Positions 16,255 to 25,548 are shown, numbered from the stretch's first letter. The stretch: 64,000 nucleotides of DNA from an uncultured Eubacteriales bacterium (GCA_900545135.1 UQXL01000008.1:24080-88079); one strand, 5' to 3'. Translations and numbers: made by a program. The notes: generated by a model from the letters alone, not told the origin.

Positions 16255-17913
16255 ATGAATTACGAAAAGCTTGCGGAAATCCTTTTCCCACAAGTAGAAA
16301 AAAGTCCTGAAGAATATGAAGCGATGTTCCCGCCGCGCAATCTTCCGCAAGGCGCAAAAGTCACCAGACTGGGACCAAGCCCCACAGGCTTCATCCATCT
16401 GGGCAACCTGTTCGGAGCCTTTGCCGATGAACGTCTTGCCCACCAGTCCGGCGGAGTTTTCTTTCTCCGCATTGAGGACACCGACGACAAGCGTTACGTC
16501 GAAGGGGCTGTGGACATAATCATAAACTCCCTCAAATTCTTCGGCATAAATTTCGACGAGGGAGCTTCCGCGGACGGAGAGACCGGAGCTTACGGCAGTT
16601 ACGTCCAGAGCAGCCGCGGACCCATATATCAGTCTTTCGCCAAGAAACTGGTTTCCGTAGGCAAAGCTTATCCCTGCTTTCTGACGGAAGATGAAATCGC
16701 CCAGATCAGAGCGGAGCAGGAGGCTTCGAAGCAGAACCCCGGAATCTACGGAAAATGGGCCAGAAGCCGCAGCCTTACACTCGAAGAAATAGAAGAAAAG
16801 CTGGCCGCCGGCCTGCCTTACGTCATAAGGCTCAAATCCGACGGCGACATGAGTCTGCCTGAAGATCAGATAAAGAGATTTGAAGTCGAGGACGCCATCA
16901 GAGGAACGCTGAGCATGCCTGTCAACGATCAGGATACCGTTCTTTTGAAAGCCAACGGCATCCCTACCTATCACTTCGCCCACGTGGTGGACGACCATCT
17001 GATGCGCACCACTCACGTTGTCAGGGGCGCGGAGTGGCTTCCGTCTCTTCCTATTCATGTGGAACTGTTTGAAAAGCTGGGCTGGCAGCCGCCTGTATAC
17101 TGCCACACGGCTCAGCTGATGAAGATCGGAGAAGACGGCAACAAGCGCAAGCTTTCCAAGCGCAAAGACCCTGAGCTTTCACTGGATTATTACCGTCAGC
17201 TTGGCTACCACCCGGCCGCCGTCAGGGAATATCTCCTGACTATTCTCAACTCCAACTTTGAAGAATGGCGCATAGCAAACCCTGAGGCTGACATAGATGA
17301 ATTTGATTTTACGACGGAAAAGATGAGCAATTCCGGCGCTCTGTTCGATCTGAACAAGCTCAACGATGTGAGCAAGGACGTCCTGCTGCGAGTAAGCGCT
17401 TCTGATCTGGCGGACTTTTTAGCTGGCTGGGCCGCAGAATTCAGACCTGACCTAGCCTCAATGTTCAGCGACAGAGCATATCTGGAAAAGATACTCGGCA
17501 TAGGACGCGAAGGCGCGAAGCCTAGAAAAGACCACGTTTACGCTCAGCAGATGGTCGAAAACATCAGTTACTTCTTCGACGATATGTTCAGGATAGAGGA
17601 GGAAGTTCCTGCTGAAGCCTCCGCCGACGTGTCAGAAATAATAGAGCGATATCTGGCTTCTTATGACCACAGCGACGACCAGGAAGCGTGGTTCAGCAAG
17701 ATAAGGGACATCGCTTCTGAACTGGGCTATGCGGCCAAACCTAAGGATTACAAAAAACATCCGGAAGATTACAAAGGCCATGTGGGCCATGTCAGCACCG
17801 TGATACGTATAGCTGTCATGGGCCGCAGTCAGTCGCCTGACGTGTGGGAAATCCAGCAGATCTTAGGCGAAGAGAGGACTAGAGAGCGTCTGAGCAGATT
17901 CGCCGGACGGTAA
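16255..17913 (+). CDS. gltX: glutamate--tRNA ligase
   Basis: Class I aminoacyl-tRNA synthetase, 552 residues. The HIGH-like signature is GPSPTGFIHLGN (about 38-49) and the KMSKS-like loop is KLSKRKDP (about 300). An all-helical anticodon-binding region makes up the C-terminal half. It charges tRNA-Glu, and possibly tRNA-Gln if the organism uses the GatCAB route, which cannot be judged here. AGGAGG precedes the start. At over 550 aa it is longer than the common 480-500-aa enzyme and resembles the larger clostridial GltX group. Confidence 0.92.
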   Translation: MNYEKLAEILFPQVEKSPEEYEAMFPPRNLPQGAKVTRLGPSPTGFIHLGNLFGAFADERLAHQSGGVFFLRIEDTDDKRYVEGAVDIIINSLKFFGINFDEGASADGETGAYGSYVQSSRGPIYQSFAKKLVSVGKAYPCFLTEDEIAQIRAEQEASKQNPGIYGKWARSRSLTLEEIEEKLAAGLPYVIRLKSDGDMSLPEDQIKRFEVEDAIRGTLSMPVNDQDTVLLKANGIPTYHFAHVVDDHLMRTTHVVRGAEWLPSLPIHVELFEKLGWQPPVYCHTAQLMKIGEDGNKRKLSKRKDPELSLDYYRQLGYHPAAVREYLLTILNSNFEEWRIANPEADIDEFDFTTEKMSNSGALFDLNKLNDVSKDVLLRVSASDLADFLAGWAAEFRPDLASMFSDRAYLEKILGIGREGAKPRKDHVYAQQMVENISYFFDDMFRIEEEVPAEASADVSEIIERYLASYDHSDDQEAWFSKIRDIASELGYAAKPKDYKKHPEDYKGHVGHVSTVIRIAVMGRSQSPDVWEIQQILGEERTRERLSRFAGR

Positions 17914-17923
17914 AAGTCAGAGA

Positions 17924-17988
17924 TCATGCCGCAGCTTCAGCCGCAGCCTTAGCCGCGGACTCAGCCGCGGGCTCGGCTGCAGATAAAA
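17924..17988. repeat. GC-rich CAGCCGCRG repeat after gltX
   Basis: Degenerate units of CAGCCGCAG/CAGCCGCGG run from about 17930 to 17985, immediately after the gltX stop. Read in a different frame they encode an Ala-rich tail (AAASAAALAADSAAGSAAD). It may be a decayed low-complexity extension or a simple repeat expansion. Confidence 0.5.
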
Positions 17989-17998
17989 GATAAACTTT

Positions 17999-18024
17999 AA
18001 AAGCCGTCCTTACGGGCGGCTTTT
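17999..18024 (+). terminator. intrinsic terminator after gltX
   Basis: AAAAGCCGTCC (17999-18009) pairs with GGGCGGCTTTT (18014-18024) around a TTAC-type loop. Confidence 0.85.
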
Positions 18025-18042
18025 CATAGGTATTACCAGTTT

Positions 18043-18144
18043 TTAGTTGTAGCAATTGCAGAAAATGATTACCAGTAACAAGAAAAAGAATAACAAACTA
18101 GTATCTACGCCGTTGTCTCCTAAAAGACCACAATTGTTTCCCAT
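18043..18144 (-). CDS. 33-aa hydrophobic sporulation-type peptide (YjcZ-like)
   Basis: A 33-residue reading frame starts at ATG (18142-18144) after a well-placed AGGTGA. The N-terminus is MGNNCGLLGDNG, followed by a single strongly hydrophobic helix (SLLFFFLLLVIIFC) and a short Cys/Asn tail (NCYN). Tiny proteins with a Gly/Asn/Cys-rich head and one LLFFFLLL helix are common in Clostridia and Bacilli and are annotated as YjcZ-type sporulation or coat-associated proteins. It is too short for usual gene callers. Function is unknown; membrane or coat insertion is inferred. Confidence 0.65.
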   Translation of the reverse strand: MGNNCGLLGDNGVDTSLLFFFLLLVIIFCNCYN

Positions 18145-18346
18145 ATAATTCACCTGCTTCTTTCATATTTTTTTGAACATGGCGGACGCATGAGCATCCG
18201 CTTGCAAGCGTCGGCTTCCTCCAAGGCTGTCGTCGACGTCCGTGGATTCAGCTTCGCTTTTGCTCTTATTCAGTTGTACTATAGAATATGACTCCGCAAG
18301 AGAAATTGTTACTGTCTTCTGCGCTAACTTTTTCTTATTTTCATGC

Positions 18347-18423
18347 GCCGGCTTTATGCCAGCTTTCTGTCGGCTTTCCGCCGGATTTATCTCAGCTTTA
18401 TCCCGGCCTTATCTCGGCACGTC
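18347..18423. repeat. degenerate 11-bp tandem repeat overlapping the ywlG stop
   Basis: Six to seven units of about GCCGGCTTTAT lie head to tail (18347, 18358, 18369, 18380, 18391, 18402, 18413). On the minus strand the unit reads ATAAAGCCGGC and the ywlG stop codon falls inside it. The 11-bp period shifts frame each unit and matches one helical turn. Confidence 0.7.
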
Positions 18424-18984
18424 GCCTCCCGAAAGCTTTTCATCATAGACGGCTCTTGAACCGCCTATGAACTTAGGTCTCGTCCTCGCGCACGTCAAAT
18501 GTGCTTCTCCGATGGACTTTATGGAAATTCTCACAGGAACCGCCACTTTCTTTAGCTGCATACCTATGAAAGTATCTCCTATGTCCATGCCTGCGTCGGC
18601 CTTTATTTCTTCTACAGCTACCGGACACTCTGCTCTGTTGTAAAATGTTGTGGCAAAAGAGCCTCCGGCCTTTGGCTGCGGAACTACGTTGACTATTTCG
18701 GCTGACGGCGGCAGCGCTTTCTTTTCTACGATCACCGCTCTGTTCAGGTGCTCGCAGCACTGAGCCGCCAGATATATTCCCTTAGGATAAAGGACTTCAG
18801 TTATGCCCTCATAAATGGCTTTGGCCGCGTTTATATCCGAGCCTTTGCCTATCCTCATTCCCATGACTTCACTGGAGCTGCATCCTACTACGAAGATATC
18901 GCCGGCCTTAAGCCTGGCTGCTTCTATAACTTCACTGCATGCCGTCTTTGCCTGATTCTTGATTTCTTCATAAGTTATGCTCAT
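18409..18984 (-). CDS. ywlG: TIGR01440/DUF436 family protein (YwlG-like)
   Basis: 191 residues, full length for the YwlG family. Recognisable stretches are VGCSSSEVMG near 32-41, CCEHLNRA near 76-83, VPQPKAGGS, and the C-terminal HLTCARTRPKFIGGSRA. The biochemical function of the family is unknown. It ends the cdaA-glmMS-ahcY unit, 12 bp after ahcY, so it is probably cotranscribed. The C-terminus runs into a short tandem repeat, so its last residues may vary between strains. Confidence 0.8.
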   Translation of the reverse strand: MSITYEEIKNQAKTACSEVIEAARLKAGDIFVVGCSSSEVMGMRIGKGSDINAAKAIYEGITEVLYPKGIYLAAQCCEHLNRAVIVEKKALPPSAEIVNVVPQPKAGGSFATTFYNRAECPVAVEEIKADAGMDIGDTFIGMQLKKVAVPVRISIKSIGEAHLTCARTRPKFIGGSRAVYDEKLSGGDVPR

Positions 18985-18996
18985 ATTTTTCGCCTC

Positions 18997-20247
18997 CTAA
19001 ATTTGCCAGCTGTCCAGGTATTCTGCCTGTTCAACCGTCAGCGTATCTATCTCGATTCCCCACGCCGCCAGCTTTCTGCGTGCTATGATGTCGTCGATCT
19101 CTCCCGATACGTCGATCACTTTGTTTTCTAAAGTCTTATAATTTTCTCTTATGTAATTGGCTGACATCGCCTGTACCGCGAAGCTCAGATCCATTATTTC
19201 AGCCGGATGTCCATCGGCGGCGGCTATGTTGACAAGACGGCCCTCTCCTATGACGTTGACCCATTTTCCGTTAGGGAGTTTATATCCCATGATGTTGTTT
19301 CTGCGTTCTTTCTTCTCTACGGCGAAATCCTCCAGTGCGGCCATGTCGATCTCGCAGTTGAAATGTCCGGCGTTGGAAAGGATGGCTCCGTCTTTCATAG
19401 TCATCATGTGCTCAGTGGTTATAGTCTTGCAGCAGCCTGTGGCCGTGACGAATATATCTCCCAGGGGCGCGGCTTTCGCCATGGTCATCACTGAGAATCC
19501 GTCCATCCTTGCCTCTATGGCTTTGACAGGATCTATTTCAGTAACTATGACCTGCGCGCCGAGGGAAGCCGCTCTCATGGCGATTCCTCTCGAGCACCAG
19601 CCGTAGCCTACGACTACAACTGTCTTGGAGGCTATGATAAGATTGGTGTTTCTCATTATGCTGTCCCAGGTCGACTGGCCTGTTCCGTATCTGTTGTCGA
19701 AAAGATGCTTGCAGTCAGCGTCGTTTACGGCCACCATCGGGAATTTGAGCACGCCCTGCTTTTCCATGGCTTTCAGGCGAATGACTCCCGTAGTCGTCTC
19801 TTCGCAGCCGCCCCATACCTCTTCCATCAAGTCAGGGCGTTTTTCGTGGAGAAAGCTTACAAGATCGGCTCCGTCGTCGATAATGATGTTAGGTTTATGG
19901 GAAAGGCACATTTCTATATGTCTCTCATATTCCTCCGGCGTCGCTCCGTGATAAGCGAAAACCTTTAGTCCGCTGTCTGCAAGAGCTGCGACAACGTCGT
20001 CCTGAGTGCTGAGCACGTTGCTTCCTGTGACCGACATGTCGGCGCCTCCGGCTGCCAGCACCAGACACAGGTAGGCCGTCTTTGCTTCCAGATGAACGGA
20101 AAGAGAAATTTTTATCCCCTCAAAGGGCTTTGTCTTCTTGAATTCCTCTTCAAGCCCGCTGAGCAGGGGCATGTTTTCCTTGACCCACTGGATCTTTCTG
20201 TGACCTGACGGGGCCAAAGCAATGTCTCTTATTTCATACTTCTTCAT
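18997..20247 (-). CDS. ahcY: adenosylhomocysteinase
   Basis: Hydrolyses S-adenosylhomocysteine to adenosine and homocysteine with bound NAD. The 416-residue chain has the NAD-binding loop GYGWCSRGIAMRAASLGA (about 215-232), DDGADL near 121, and the NRYGTGQSTWD segment. The C-terminus ends in EYLDSWQI rather than the P-x-HYRY end of the eukaryotic enzymes, as in many shorter bacterial and archaeal forms. It lies 26 bp after glmS, an unusual addition to the cda-glm cluster. It would clear SAH formed by methyltransferases. Confidence 0.9.
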   Translation of the reverse strand: MKKYEIRDIALAPSGHRKIQWVKENMPLLSGLEEEFKKTKPFEGIKISLSVHLEAKTAYLCLVLAAGGADMSVTGSNVLSTQDDVVAALADSGLKVFAYHGATPEEYERHIEMCLSHKPNIIIDDGADLVSFLHEKRPDLMEEVWGGCEETTTGVIRLKAMEKQGVLKFPMVAVNDADCKHLFDNRYGTGQSTWDSIMRNTNLIIASKTVVVVGYGWCSRGIAMRAASLGAQVIVTEIDPVKAIEARMDGFSVMTMAKAAPLGDIFVTATGCCKTITTEHMMTMKDGAILSNAGHFNCEIDMAALEDFAVEKKERRNNIMGYKLPNGKWVNVIGEGRLVNIAAADGHPAEIMDLSFAVQAMSANYIRENYKTLENKVIDVSGEIDDIIARRKLAAWGIEIDTLTVEQAEYLDSWQI

Positions 20248-20273
20248 CTTTCGTACCTTTCTTTAGATATTGT

Positions 20274-22112
20274 TTATTCTACAGTTACAGATTTGGCAAG
20301 ATTTTTCGGCTTATCTATGTTGCAGCCTCTTTCTCTGGCCACATAATATGACAGCAGCTGCAACGGCACTACGCTGAGGAGCGGGGATATCTCATCCCTC
20401 ACTTCAGGTATATATATCATGTCGTCGCTCTGCTTTGCTACCTCGTCGTTTCCCTCTTTGACAACGGCCAGCACATAAGCGCCTCTGGCCTTAATCTCCT
20501 GAATATTGGAAACCATCTTCTCATACAGGAAATCCTGACATGCCAGCGCGATGACCAGGGTTCCCGGTTCCATCAGGGCTATGGTTCCGTGCTTCAGCTC
20601 TCCCGCCGCTATGGCGAAAGAATTGATGTATGAAATCTCCTTAAGCTTGAGAGAGCCCTCATAAGAAACGGCCGAGTCAAGGCCTCTTCCTATGAAAAAT
20701 ACCTGCTCCTTGTTGTAAAGCCTCTTGGCTATATCCTCTATATGGGCCGTGTCTTTCAGAAACGCTTCCAGCTTTGCCGGAACGTTTTTCAGATCCCCTA
20801 TAAATTCATCGTAATATGCTCTTTCGATGGAGCCTTTCTCAAGTCCCATGTAGAGAGCCAGCATGTACATACACATCAGCTGCGTCGTATATGCTTTAGT
20901 TGAGGCTACGGCAATTTCAGGCCCTGCCCATGTGTAGAACACGTCGTCCGATTCCCTTGCCACAGAGCTTCCGACTACGTTTACCACGCTGAGGACTCTC
21001 GCGCCTCTGGCCTTGGCCTCTCTGAGCGCTGCCAAAGTGTCCAGCGTCTCTCCTGACTGGCTTATGGCTATAAACAGCGTCCTCTCATCCACCAGAGGGT
21101 CTCTGTAGCGGAATTCCGACGCCACGTCCACTTCCACCGGAATGCCGACCATCTTTTCTATGGCGTATTTGCCCACAAGCCCGGCATGGTATGCCGTTCC
21201 GCAGGCTACTATATAAATCTTGTCTATCTCGTCTATCTGTTCTTTAGTCAGAGTTATGCCTTCAAGCTGTATCTTTCCGTCATCATCAAGCCTCCTGTTT
21301 AAGGTCTCCGAAAGGCCTTTAGGCTGCTCGAAAATCTCTTTCAGCATGAAATGCTCATAGCCCTCTTTTTCGGCGGCGTCAGCGTCCCATGTCACGTGGA
21401 AGACTTCCCTCTTGACCGGCTTTCTGTTTTCATCGAATATCTTGACTTCGTCTGCTGTAAGCATAACGGTTTCGTTATTTTCAATGAGGTATATCTCTTT
21501 GACATATTTCAGCAGAGCTGGTATGTCGGAAGCCACGAAGTTGCTACCTTTGCCGAGGCCCACGATGAGAGGTGCGTCTTTTCTCACCGCGACGATCTTG
21601 TCAGGCTCTTCCTGCGCTATGGCTACTATGGCGTATGCTCCGCGCATCTTCTCAACAGCGGCGAATACTGATTCCAGCAAGTCTTTCTTTTCTCTGTAGA
21701 TGACGCCTATAAGCTGGGCGATCACTTCTGTATCGGTCTCTGACTTGAATTTGATGTTATGCTCTTCGATAAGTTCCTGCTTGAGCTGCTGATAATTTTC
21801 TATTATTCCGTTGTGTACTATCGCTATGGTGTTGTCCTGGCTGCCGTGGGGATGGGCGTTCAGGTCCGACGGAGCTCCGTGGGTTGCCCATCTGGTATGG
21901 CCGATGCCTACATGGCTGGCCATATGGTCGTCTCCTATGAGATTTTCCAGGTTTTCTATGCCTCCGACGTGCTTCTTTATCTCCAGACTGCCGTTTCTTA
22001 CGACTGCTATGCCTGCCGAATCGTATCCTCTGTATTCAAGTTTTTTAAGTCCGTCTATGATGATTTCCTTTGCATTATTATCTTTTCCGATGTATCCTAC
22101 TATACCGCACAT
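20274..22112 (-). CDS. glmS: glutamine--fructose-6-phosphate aminotransferase (isomerizing)
   Basis: Makes glucosamine-6-phosphate from fructose-6-phosphate and glutamine, the first step to UDP-GlcNAc. The N-terminal glutaminase begins MCGIVGYIG, giving the catalytic Cys1 after Met removal, and carries GHTRWATHG. Two SIS domains follow (ISQSGETLDT, and EGSLKLKEISYI), ending in LAKSVTVE. 612 residues is standard. It starts only 9 bp after glmM, so there is no room for the glmS ribozyme found in front of many Bacillota glmS genes; regulation must occur elsewhere. Confidence 0.95.
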   Translation of the reverse strand: MCGIVGYIGKDNNAKEIIIDGLKKLEYRGYDSAGIAVVRNGSLEIKKHVGGIENLENLIGDDHMASHVGIGHTRWATHGAPSDLNAHPHGSQDNTIAIVHNGIIENYQQLKQELIEEHNIKFKSETDTEVIAQLIGVIYREKKDLLESVFAAVEKMRGAYAIVAIAQEEPDKIVAVRKDAPLIVGLGKGSNFVASDIPALLKYVKEIYLIENNETVMLTADEVKIFDENRKPVKREVFHVTWDADAAEKEGYEHFMLKEIFEQPKGLSETLNRRLDDDGKIQLEGITLTKEQIDEIDKIYIVACGTAYHAGLVGKYAIEKMVGIPVEVDVASEFRYRDPLVDERTLFIAISQSGETLDTLAALREAKARGARVLSVVNVVGSSVARESDDVFYTWAGPEIAVASTKAYTTQLMCMYMLALYMGLEKGSIERAYYDEFIGDLKNVPAKLEAFLKDTAHIEDIAKRLYNKEQVFFIGRGLDSAVSYEGSLKLKEISYINSFAIAAGELKHGTIALMEPGTLVIALACQDFLYEKMVSNIQEIKARGAYVLAVVKEGNDEVAKQSDDMIYIPEVRDEISPLLSVVPLQLLSYYVARERGCNIDKPKNLAKSVTVE

Positions 22113-22121
22113 ATCATTCTC

Positions 22122-23471
22122 CTACTTTAATTTTCTCTCAATGAGACCGGCAAGCTCCTTTGCCATGTCGAAAAGCTGCTTCTCGTCTTCTCCCTCCAGC
22201 ATGACCCGCACGAGAGGTTCCGTGCCGGAAGGCCTTATCAGCACTCTGCCTCTGCCCGCCATATCCTTTTCGATCTTTTCTATGGCCGCGGCGATCTCAG
22301 CATCGTTCATATATGTCTTTTTATAATCGTTGTTGATCTTTGCATTGACAAGCACCTGCGGAAAAATTTCTATCTCAGCCGCCAGCTGGGAAAGCTTCTT
22401 CCCGCCGTCGGCCAGCGCTTTCATCAGCTGCAGCGACGAAAGGACTCCGTCCCCTGTAGTCGTGTGCTCCCTGAATATTATATGCCCCGACTGTTCTCCT
22501 CCTATGACGCAGCCGGTTTCCAGCATCTTTTCAAGCACATACCTGTCTCCAACGCCGGTCACGTCAACTTCGATGCCTGAAGCTTCCATGGCCTTGTGAA
22601 ATCCTATATTGCTCATGACGGTGGCTGTAACTCTGTTTTCCGCCAGTCTGCCCTGCTCTTTCAGCATGCGAGCGCATATGGCTATGACTCTGTCCCCGTC
22701 TATGATATTTCCCAGCTCGTCTGCCACTATCAGCCTGTCAGCGTCTCCGTCGAAAGCCAGTCCTATGTCAGCTCCGATCCGTTTGACCGTCTCGGCCATC
22801 TTCTCCGGATGAGTGGAACCGCAGCCGTCGTTTATGTTTATGCCGTTGGGCTCGTTGCCTATCACGGTGACTTCGGCCCCCAGCCTCCTGTAGACCATCT
22901 CGGCCACGCGGAAAGAAGCGCCGTTGGCACAGTCCAGAACTATTTTCTTTCCGTCAAGGCGAAAATCAACCGTGCTCATTAGGTGATCCGCATACAGTTC
23001 AGTAGCGTTTTCAGCGGCTTCAAGGCATTTTCCTATCTTATCGCCGGTGATATGGCTGTTGACATCTATGCTGCTGATGATTATATCCTCGATCTTCTCT
23101 TCCAGCAAATCATCCAGCTTATATCCGTCGCCGTTGAAAAATTTAATTCCGTTGTATTCGAAGGTATTGTGGGAAGCGCTTATCACTATCCCCGCATCAG
23201 CATTGTAATATCTGGCCAGATATGCCACAGCAGGCGTCGGTATCACGCCTGCCTTTATTACATTGCCGCCCACCGCGAGAATCCCGGCTGTCAGCGCGTT
23301 TTCAAGCATATCACCTGAAATTCTCGTGTCTTTGCCTATAACTACTACAGGCTTGTTATTTTCACGCTTGAGGACGTGCGCCCCCGCTTTTCCCAAATTG
23401 AATGCCAGCTCCGGCGTAAGCTCCTTGTTGGCTATTCCTCTCACGCCGTCTGTGCCGAACAGTCTGCCCAT
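22122..23471 (-). CDS. glmM: phosphoglucosamine mutase
   Basis: Converts GlcN-6-P to GlcN-1-P. 449 residues with the start MGRLFGTDGVRG, the phosphoserine loop ISASHNTFEYNGIKF (about 97-111), the Mg2+ loop DGDADR (about 241-246), and the phosphate loop RPSGTEPLVRVM near the C-terminus. Its place in cdaA-cdaR-glmM-glmS is conserved in Bacillota; in other species CdaA interacts with GlmM, which dampens c-di-AMP synthesis. Confidence 0.95.
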   Translation of the reverse strand: MGRLFGTDGVRGIANKELTPELAFNLGKAGAHVLKRENNKPVVVIGKDTRISGDMLENALTAGILAVGGNVIKAGVIPTPAVAYLARYYNADAGIVISASHNTFEYNGIKFFNGDGYKLDDLLEEKIEDIIISSIDVNSHITGDKIGKCLEAAENATELYADHLMSTVDFRLDGKKIVLDCANGASFRVAEMVYRRLGAEVTVIGNEPNGININDGCGSTHPEKMAETVKRIGADIGLAFDGDADRLIVADELGNIIDGDRVIAICARMLKEQGRLAENRVTATVMSNIGFHKAMEASGIEVDVTGVGDRYVLEKMLETGCVIGGEQSGHIIFREHTTTGDGVLSSLQLMKALADGGKKLSQLAAEIEIFPQVLVNAKINNDYKKTYMNDAEIAAAIEKIEKDMAGRGRVLIRPSGTEPLVRVMLEGEDEKQLFDMAKELAGLIERKLK

Positions 23472-23505
23472 CGTTTCACCTCACACTTATTTTATACTAT
23501 CTTTT

Positions 23506-24708
23506 TTATTGTATAATTACTTCCGCCTTTGCCGGCGTTATCTCGATTTTAGATACGTCCTTTTCACACTTCACCGTGATGTCCAGATCATGGGTCCCGG
23601 CTTCCAGTCCCTCCGTATCTACGGAAAGTATTAAGTCTGACTTTGTAAGGCTTTTCAGGACGCTTTCCCGCCCTGAAACTGTCACTTCAAATTCCCCGTC
23701 GCCGACTCGGTACGTATGTCCCAGCGCTTCTACCGTGAATATTATATCGCTGCCTGAAAAATCAAAGGTCTTGGTTACAGTCTCTTTGACGGTCACCTCT
23801 GCTGTAAGAGTCTCATAATCATCTGTAAGCTCCACTCCCTCAGGCAGTATAGGCTCCAGCGTCAGTGTGGCCGACTCAGTGATATCTGCCAGATCAATAC
23901 TGCGGCATGTTATGCTGCTGACCTGCTGCAGAGCTTCCTCGCTTCCCTTTATCACTACGGTTTTCGGCGCGTCTATCTGCCTTTCGATCCCATCTGAATT
24001 GAGATTTGTAACGGGTACGTTAAGGCGCACCGTCTTTTTGCTGAGCATGATGGCTGAAACGTCCAGCCTGGTTCCGCCTTCTATGATCACGCCTTCAACT
24101 TTCGCTCCGTTTTCATCTATAGGTACCATCTCCAGGCTCAGCGTCTTGAGACTGCTTCCTATGTTCTCGACGTTTATATAGGCCGCCAGCTTTTCCACTT
24201 TTTTCACCAGCGACTCAGGTCCTGTAACCACTGCCGTCTCTTTCTCCATGCTTTCTATGGAGACTTCTTTATCTCCGGCCACTTCTCCGGTGACAGACGT
24301 CTCTACAGGCTTCTCCACCGAAACTTTCCTGTCTACTACTATTGTGATCTTTTCTACGTTCGTTCGCTCTATTTCAACATTTCTAGGTCCTGTAACGCTG
24401 AGCCTGACGGTGTTTTCACCTATGTTGAGAGCTTCCACATCAGCCGTTACGCTGAAATCTCCGGCTTCCGCCCTCGTGATCGCCGTTCTCTGTCCCGAGA
24501 TAGTCACATTCACTGTCTCCGCGCTGACACTGACGATGGTAAGTCCCTCGGCCTCCAGAGCCTCTTCATTGATGAAATTTACCGGTACATTTCTGACGAC
24601 GGTGCTCGAAGTCGGGTTTATTTCTCCTAAAACATAGGCCCAGAGAGCTACGGCGGCTATCAATGCCAGTATGATGTTAAATCTCTTACTTTTCAGCATT
24701 TTTTCCAC
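23506..24708 (-). CDS. cdaR: YbbR-domain regulator of CdaA
   Basis: 400 residues with one N-terminal transmembrane helix (NIILALIAAVALWAYVLGEI, about 12-31) followed by about four extracellular YbbR repeats, each of beta type with a recurring V-P-V or T-V-x-I pattern. It binds and modulates the membrane cyclase CdaA. The start overlaps the cdaA end by 23 bp, indicating translational coupling. Confidence 0.85.
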   Translation of the reverse strand: MEKMLKSKRFNIILALIAAVALWAYVLGEINPTSSTVVRNVPVNFINEEALEAEGLTIVSVSAETVNVTISGQRTAITRAEAGDFSVTADVEALNIGENTVRLSVTGPRNVEIERTNVEKITIVVDRKVSVEKPVETSVTGEVAGDKEVSIESMEKETAVVTGPESLVKKVEKLAAYINVENIGSSLKTLSLEMVPIDENGAKVEGVIIEGGTRLDVSAIMLSKKTVRLNVPVTNLNSDGIERQIDAPKTVVIKGSEEALQQVSSITCRSIDLADITESATLTLEPILPEGVELTDDYETLTAEVTVKETVTKTFDFSGSDIIFTVEALGHTYRVGDGEFEVTVSGRESVLKSLTKSDLILSVDTEGLEAGTHDLDITVKCEKDVSKIEITPAKAEVIIQ

Positions 24709-25528
24709 CTCGCAGTATCATATTGATTCTCTCTGTAAAGGTATATTTTCTGTCGCCGTCAAAATACATGCCAAGCAGCGTCTTTTCTATCTTCTTGACA
24801 TCTACAAATCTGGTCAGGTTGCCGTTCTGCGCTATGGAGATGACTCCAGTCTCTTCTGAGACTATTATTACCATAGCATCTGAATTTTCAGTGATGCCTA
24901 TGCCGGCTCTGTGTCTCGTTCCCAGCTCCTTGGAAAGCTGCTTGTTCTGAGTGAGAGGCAGAACGCATCCCGCCGCATGAAGCCTGTCGCCTCTAATTAT
25001 CAGCGCTCCGTCATGAAGCGGAGCTCCCTCGTAAAATATGTTGCCTATCATTTCAGCAGAAACTGCCGCGTCTATGACAGTACCTGTCTCAACGATATCG
25101 TTCAGTGTGATTTCGCCTTCAATTACAATTAAAGCGCCGGTTCTGGAGGACGACATGCTGTCGATCGCTTCGACCATTTCCAGGACCATGCGCTTGGCTT
25201 CTTCTTTGTCCACTCCGTTCAAAACATTGACAAATCTGCTTCTGCCCAAATGTTCCAATGCACGGCGAAGCTCCGGCTGAAATATTACCACCAGCGCTAC
25301 CACACCGACGGTCATCAGACCGGACAGGATCCAGTTGAGGGTATAGAGGTGCAGAGCCTTCGATGCCAGGGTGATTATTACCAGTATCAGAAGTCCTTTT
25401 GCCAGTTGTTCTGCTCTCGTTTCCCTTATAAATCCAAGAACTTTGTAGACGATAAACGCGACTATCAAAATGTCGAGAACATCTGTGATTCCAATGCTCG
25501 ACACTATATTATCAAAAAATGTCTCCAT
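24686..25528 (-). CDS. cdaA: diadenylate cyclase CdaA
   Basis: Synthesises c-di-AMP from two ATP. Three transmembrane helices lie within residues 1-90, followed by a DAC domain with the catalytic DGA (HDGALIIRGD, about 180) and RHR (GTRHRAGIG, about 212) motifs. 280 residues is normal. c-di-AMP controls potassium transport, osmolarity and wall homeostasis. First gene of the cdaA-cdaR-glmM-glmS-ahcY-ywlG unit. It starts 20 bp after a sigma-54 activator gene, so read-through from that gene is possible. Confidence 0.93.
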   Translation of the reverse strand: METFFDNIVSSIGITDVLDILIVAFIVYKVLGFIRETRAEQLAKGLLILVIITLASKALHLYTLNWILSGLMTVGVVALVVIFQPELRRALEHLGRSRFVNVLNGVDKEEAKRMVLEMVEAIDSMSSSRTGALIVIEGEITLNDIVETGTVIDAAVSAEMIGNIFYEGAPLHDGALIIRGDRLHAAGCVLPLTQNKQLSKELGTRHRAGIGITENSDAMVIIVSEETGVISIAQNGNLTRFVDVKKIEKTLLGMYFDGDRKYTFTERINMILRGGKNAEK

Positions 25529-25548
25529 AAACAGTTATTTCCTTTGCA

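Noticed and set aside
22112..22122. glmS ribozyme upstream of glmS
   Set aside because: Only 9 bp separate glmM and glmS, too short for the ribozyme.
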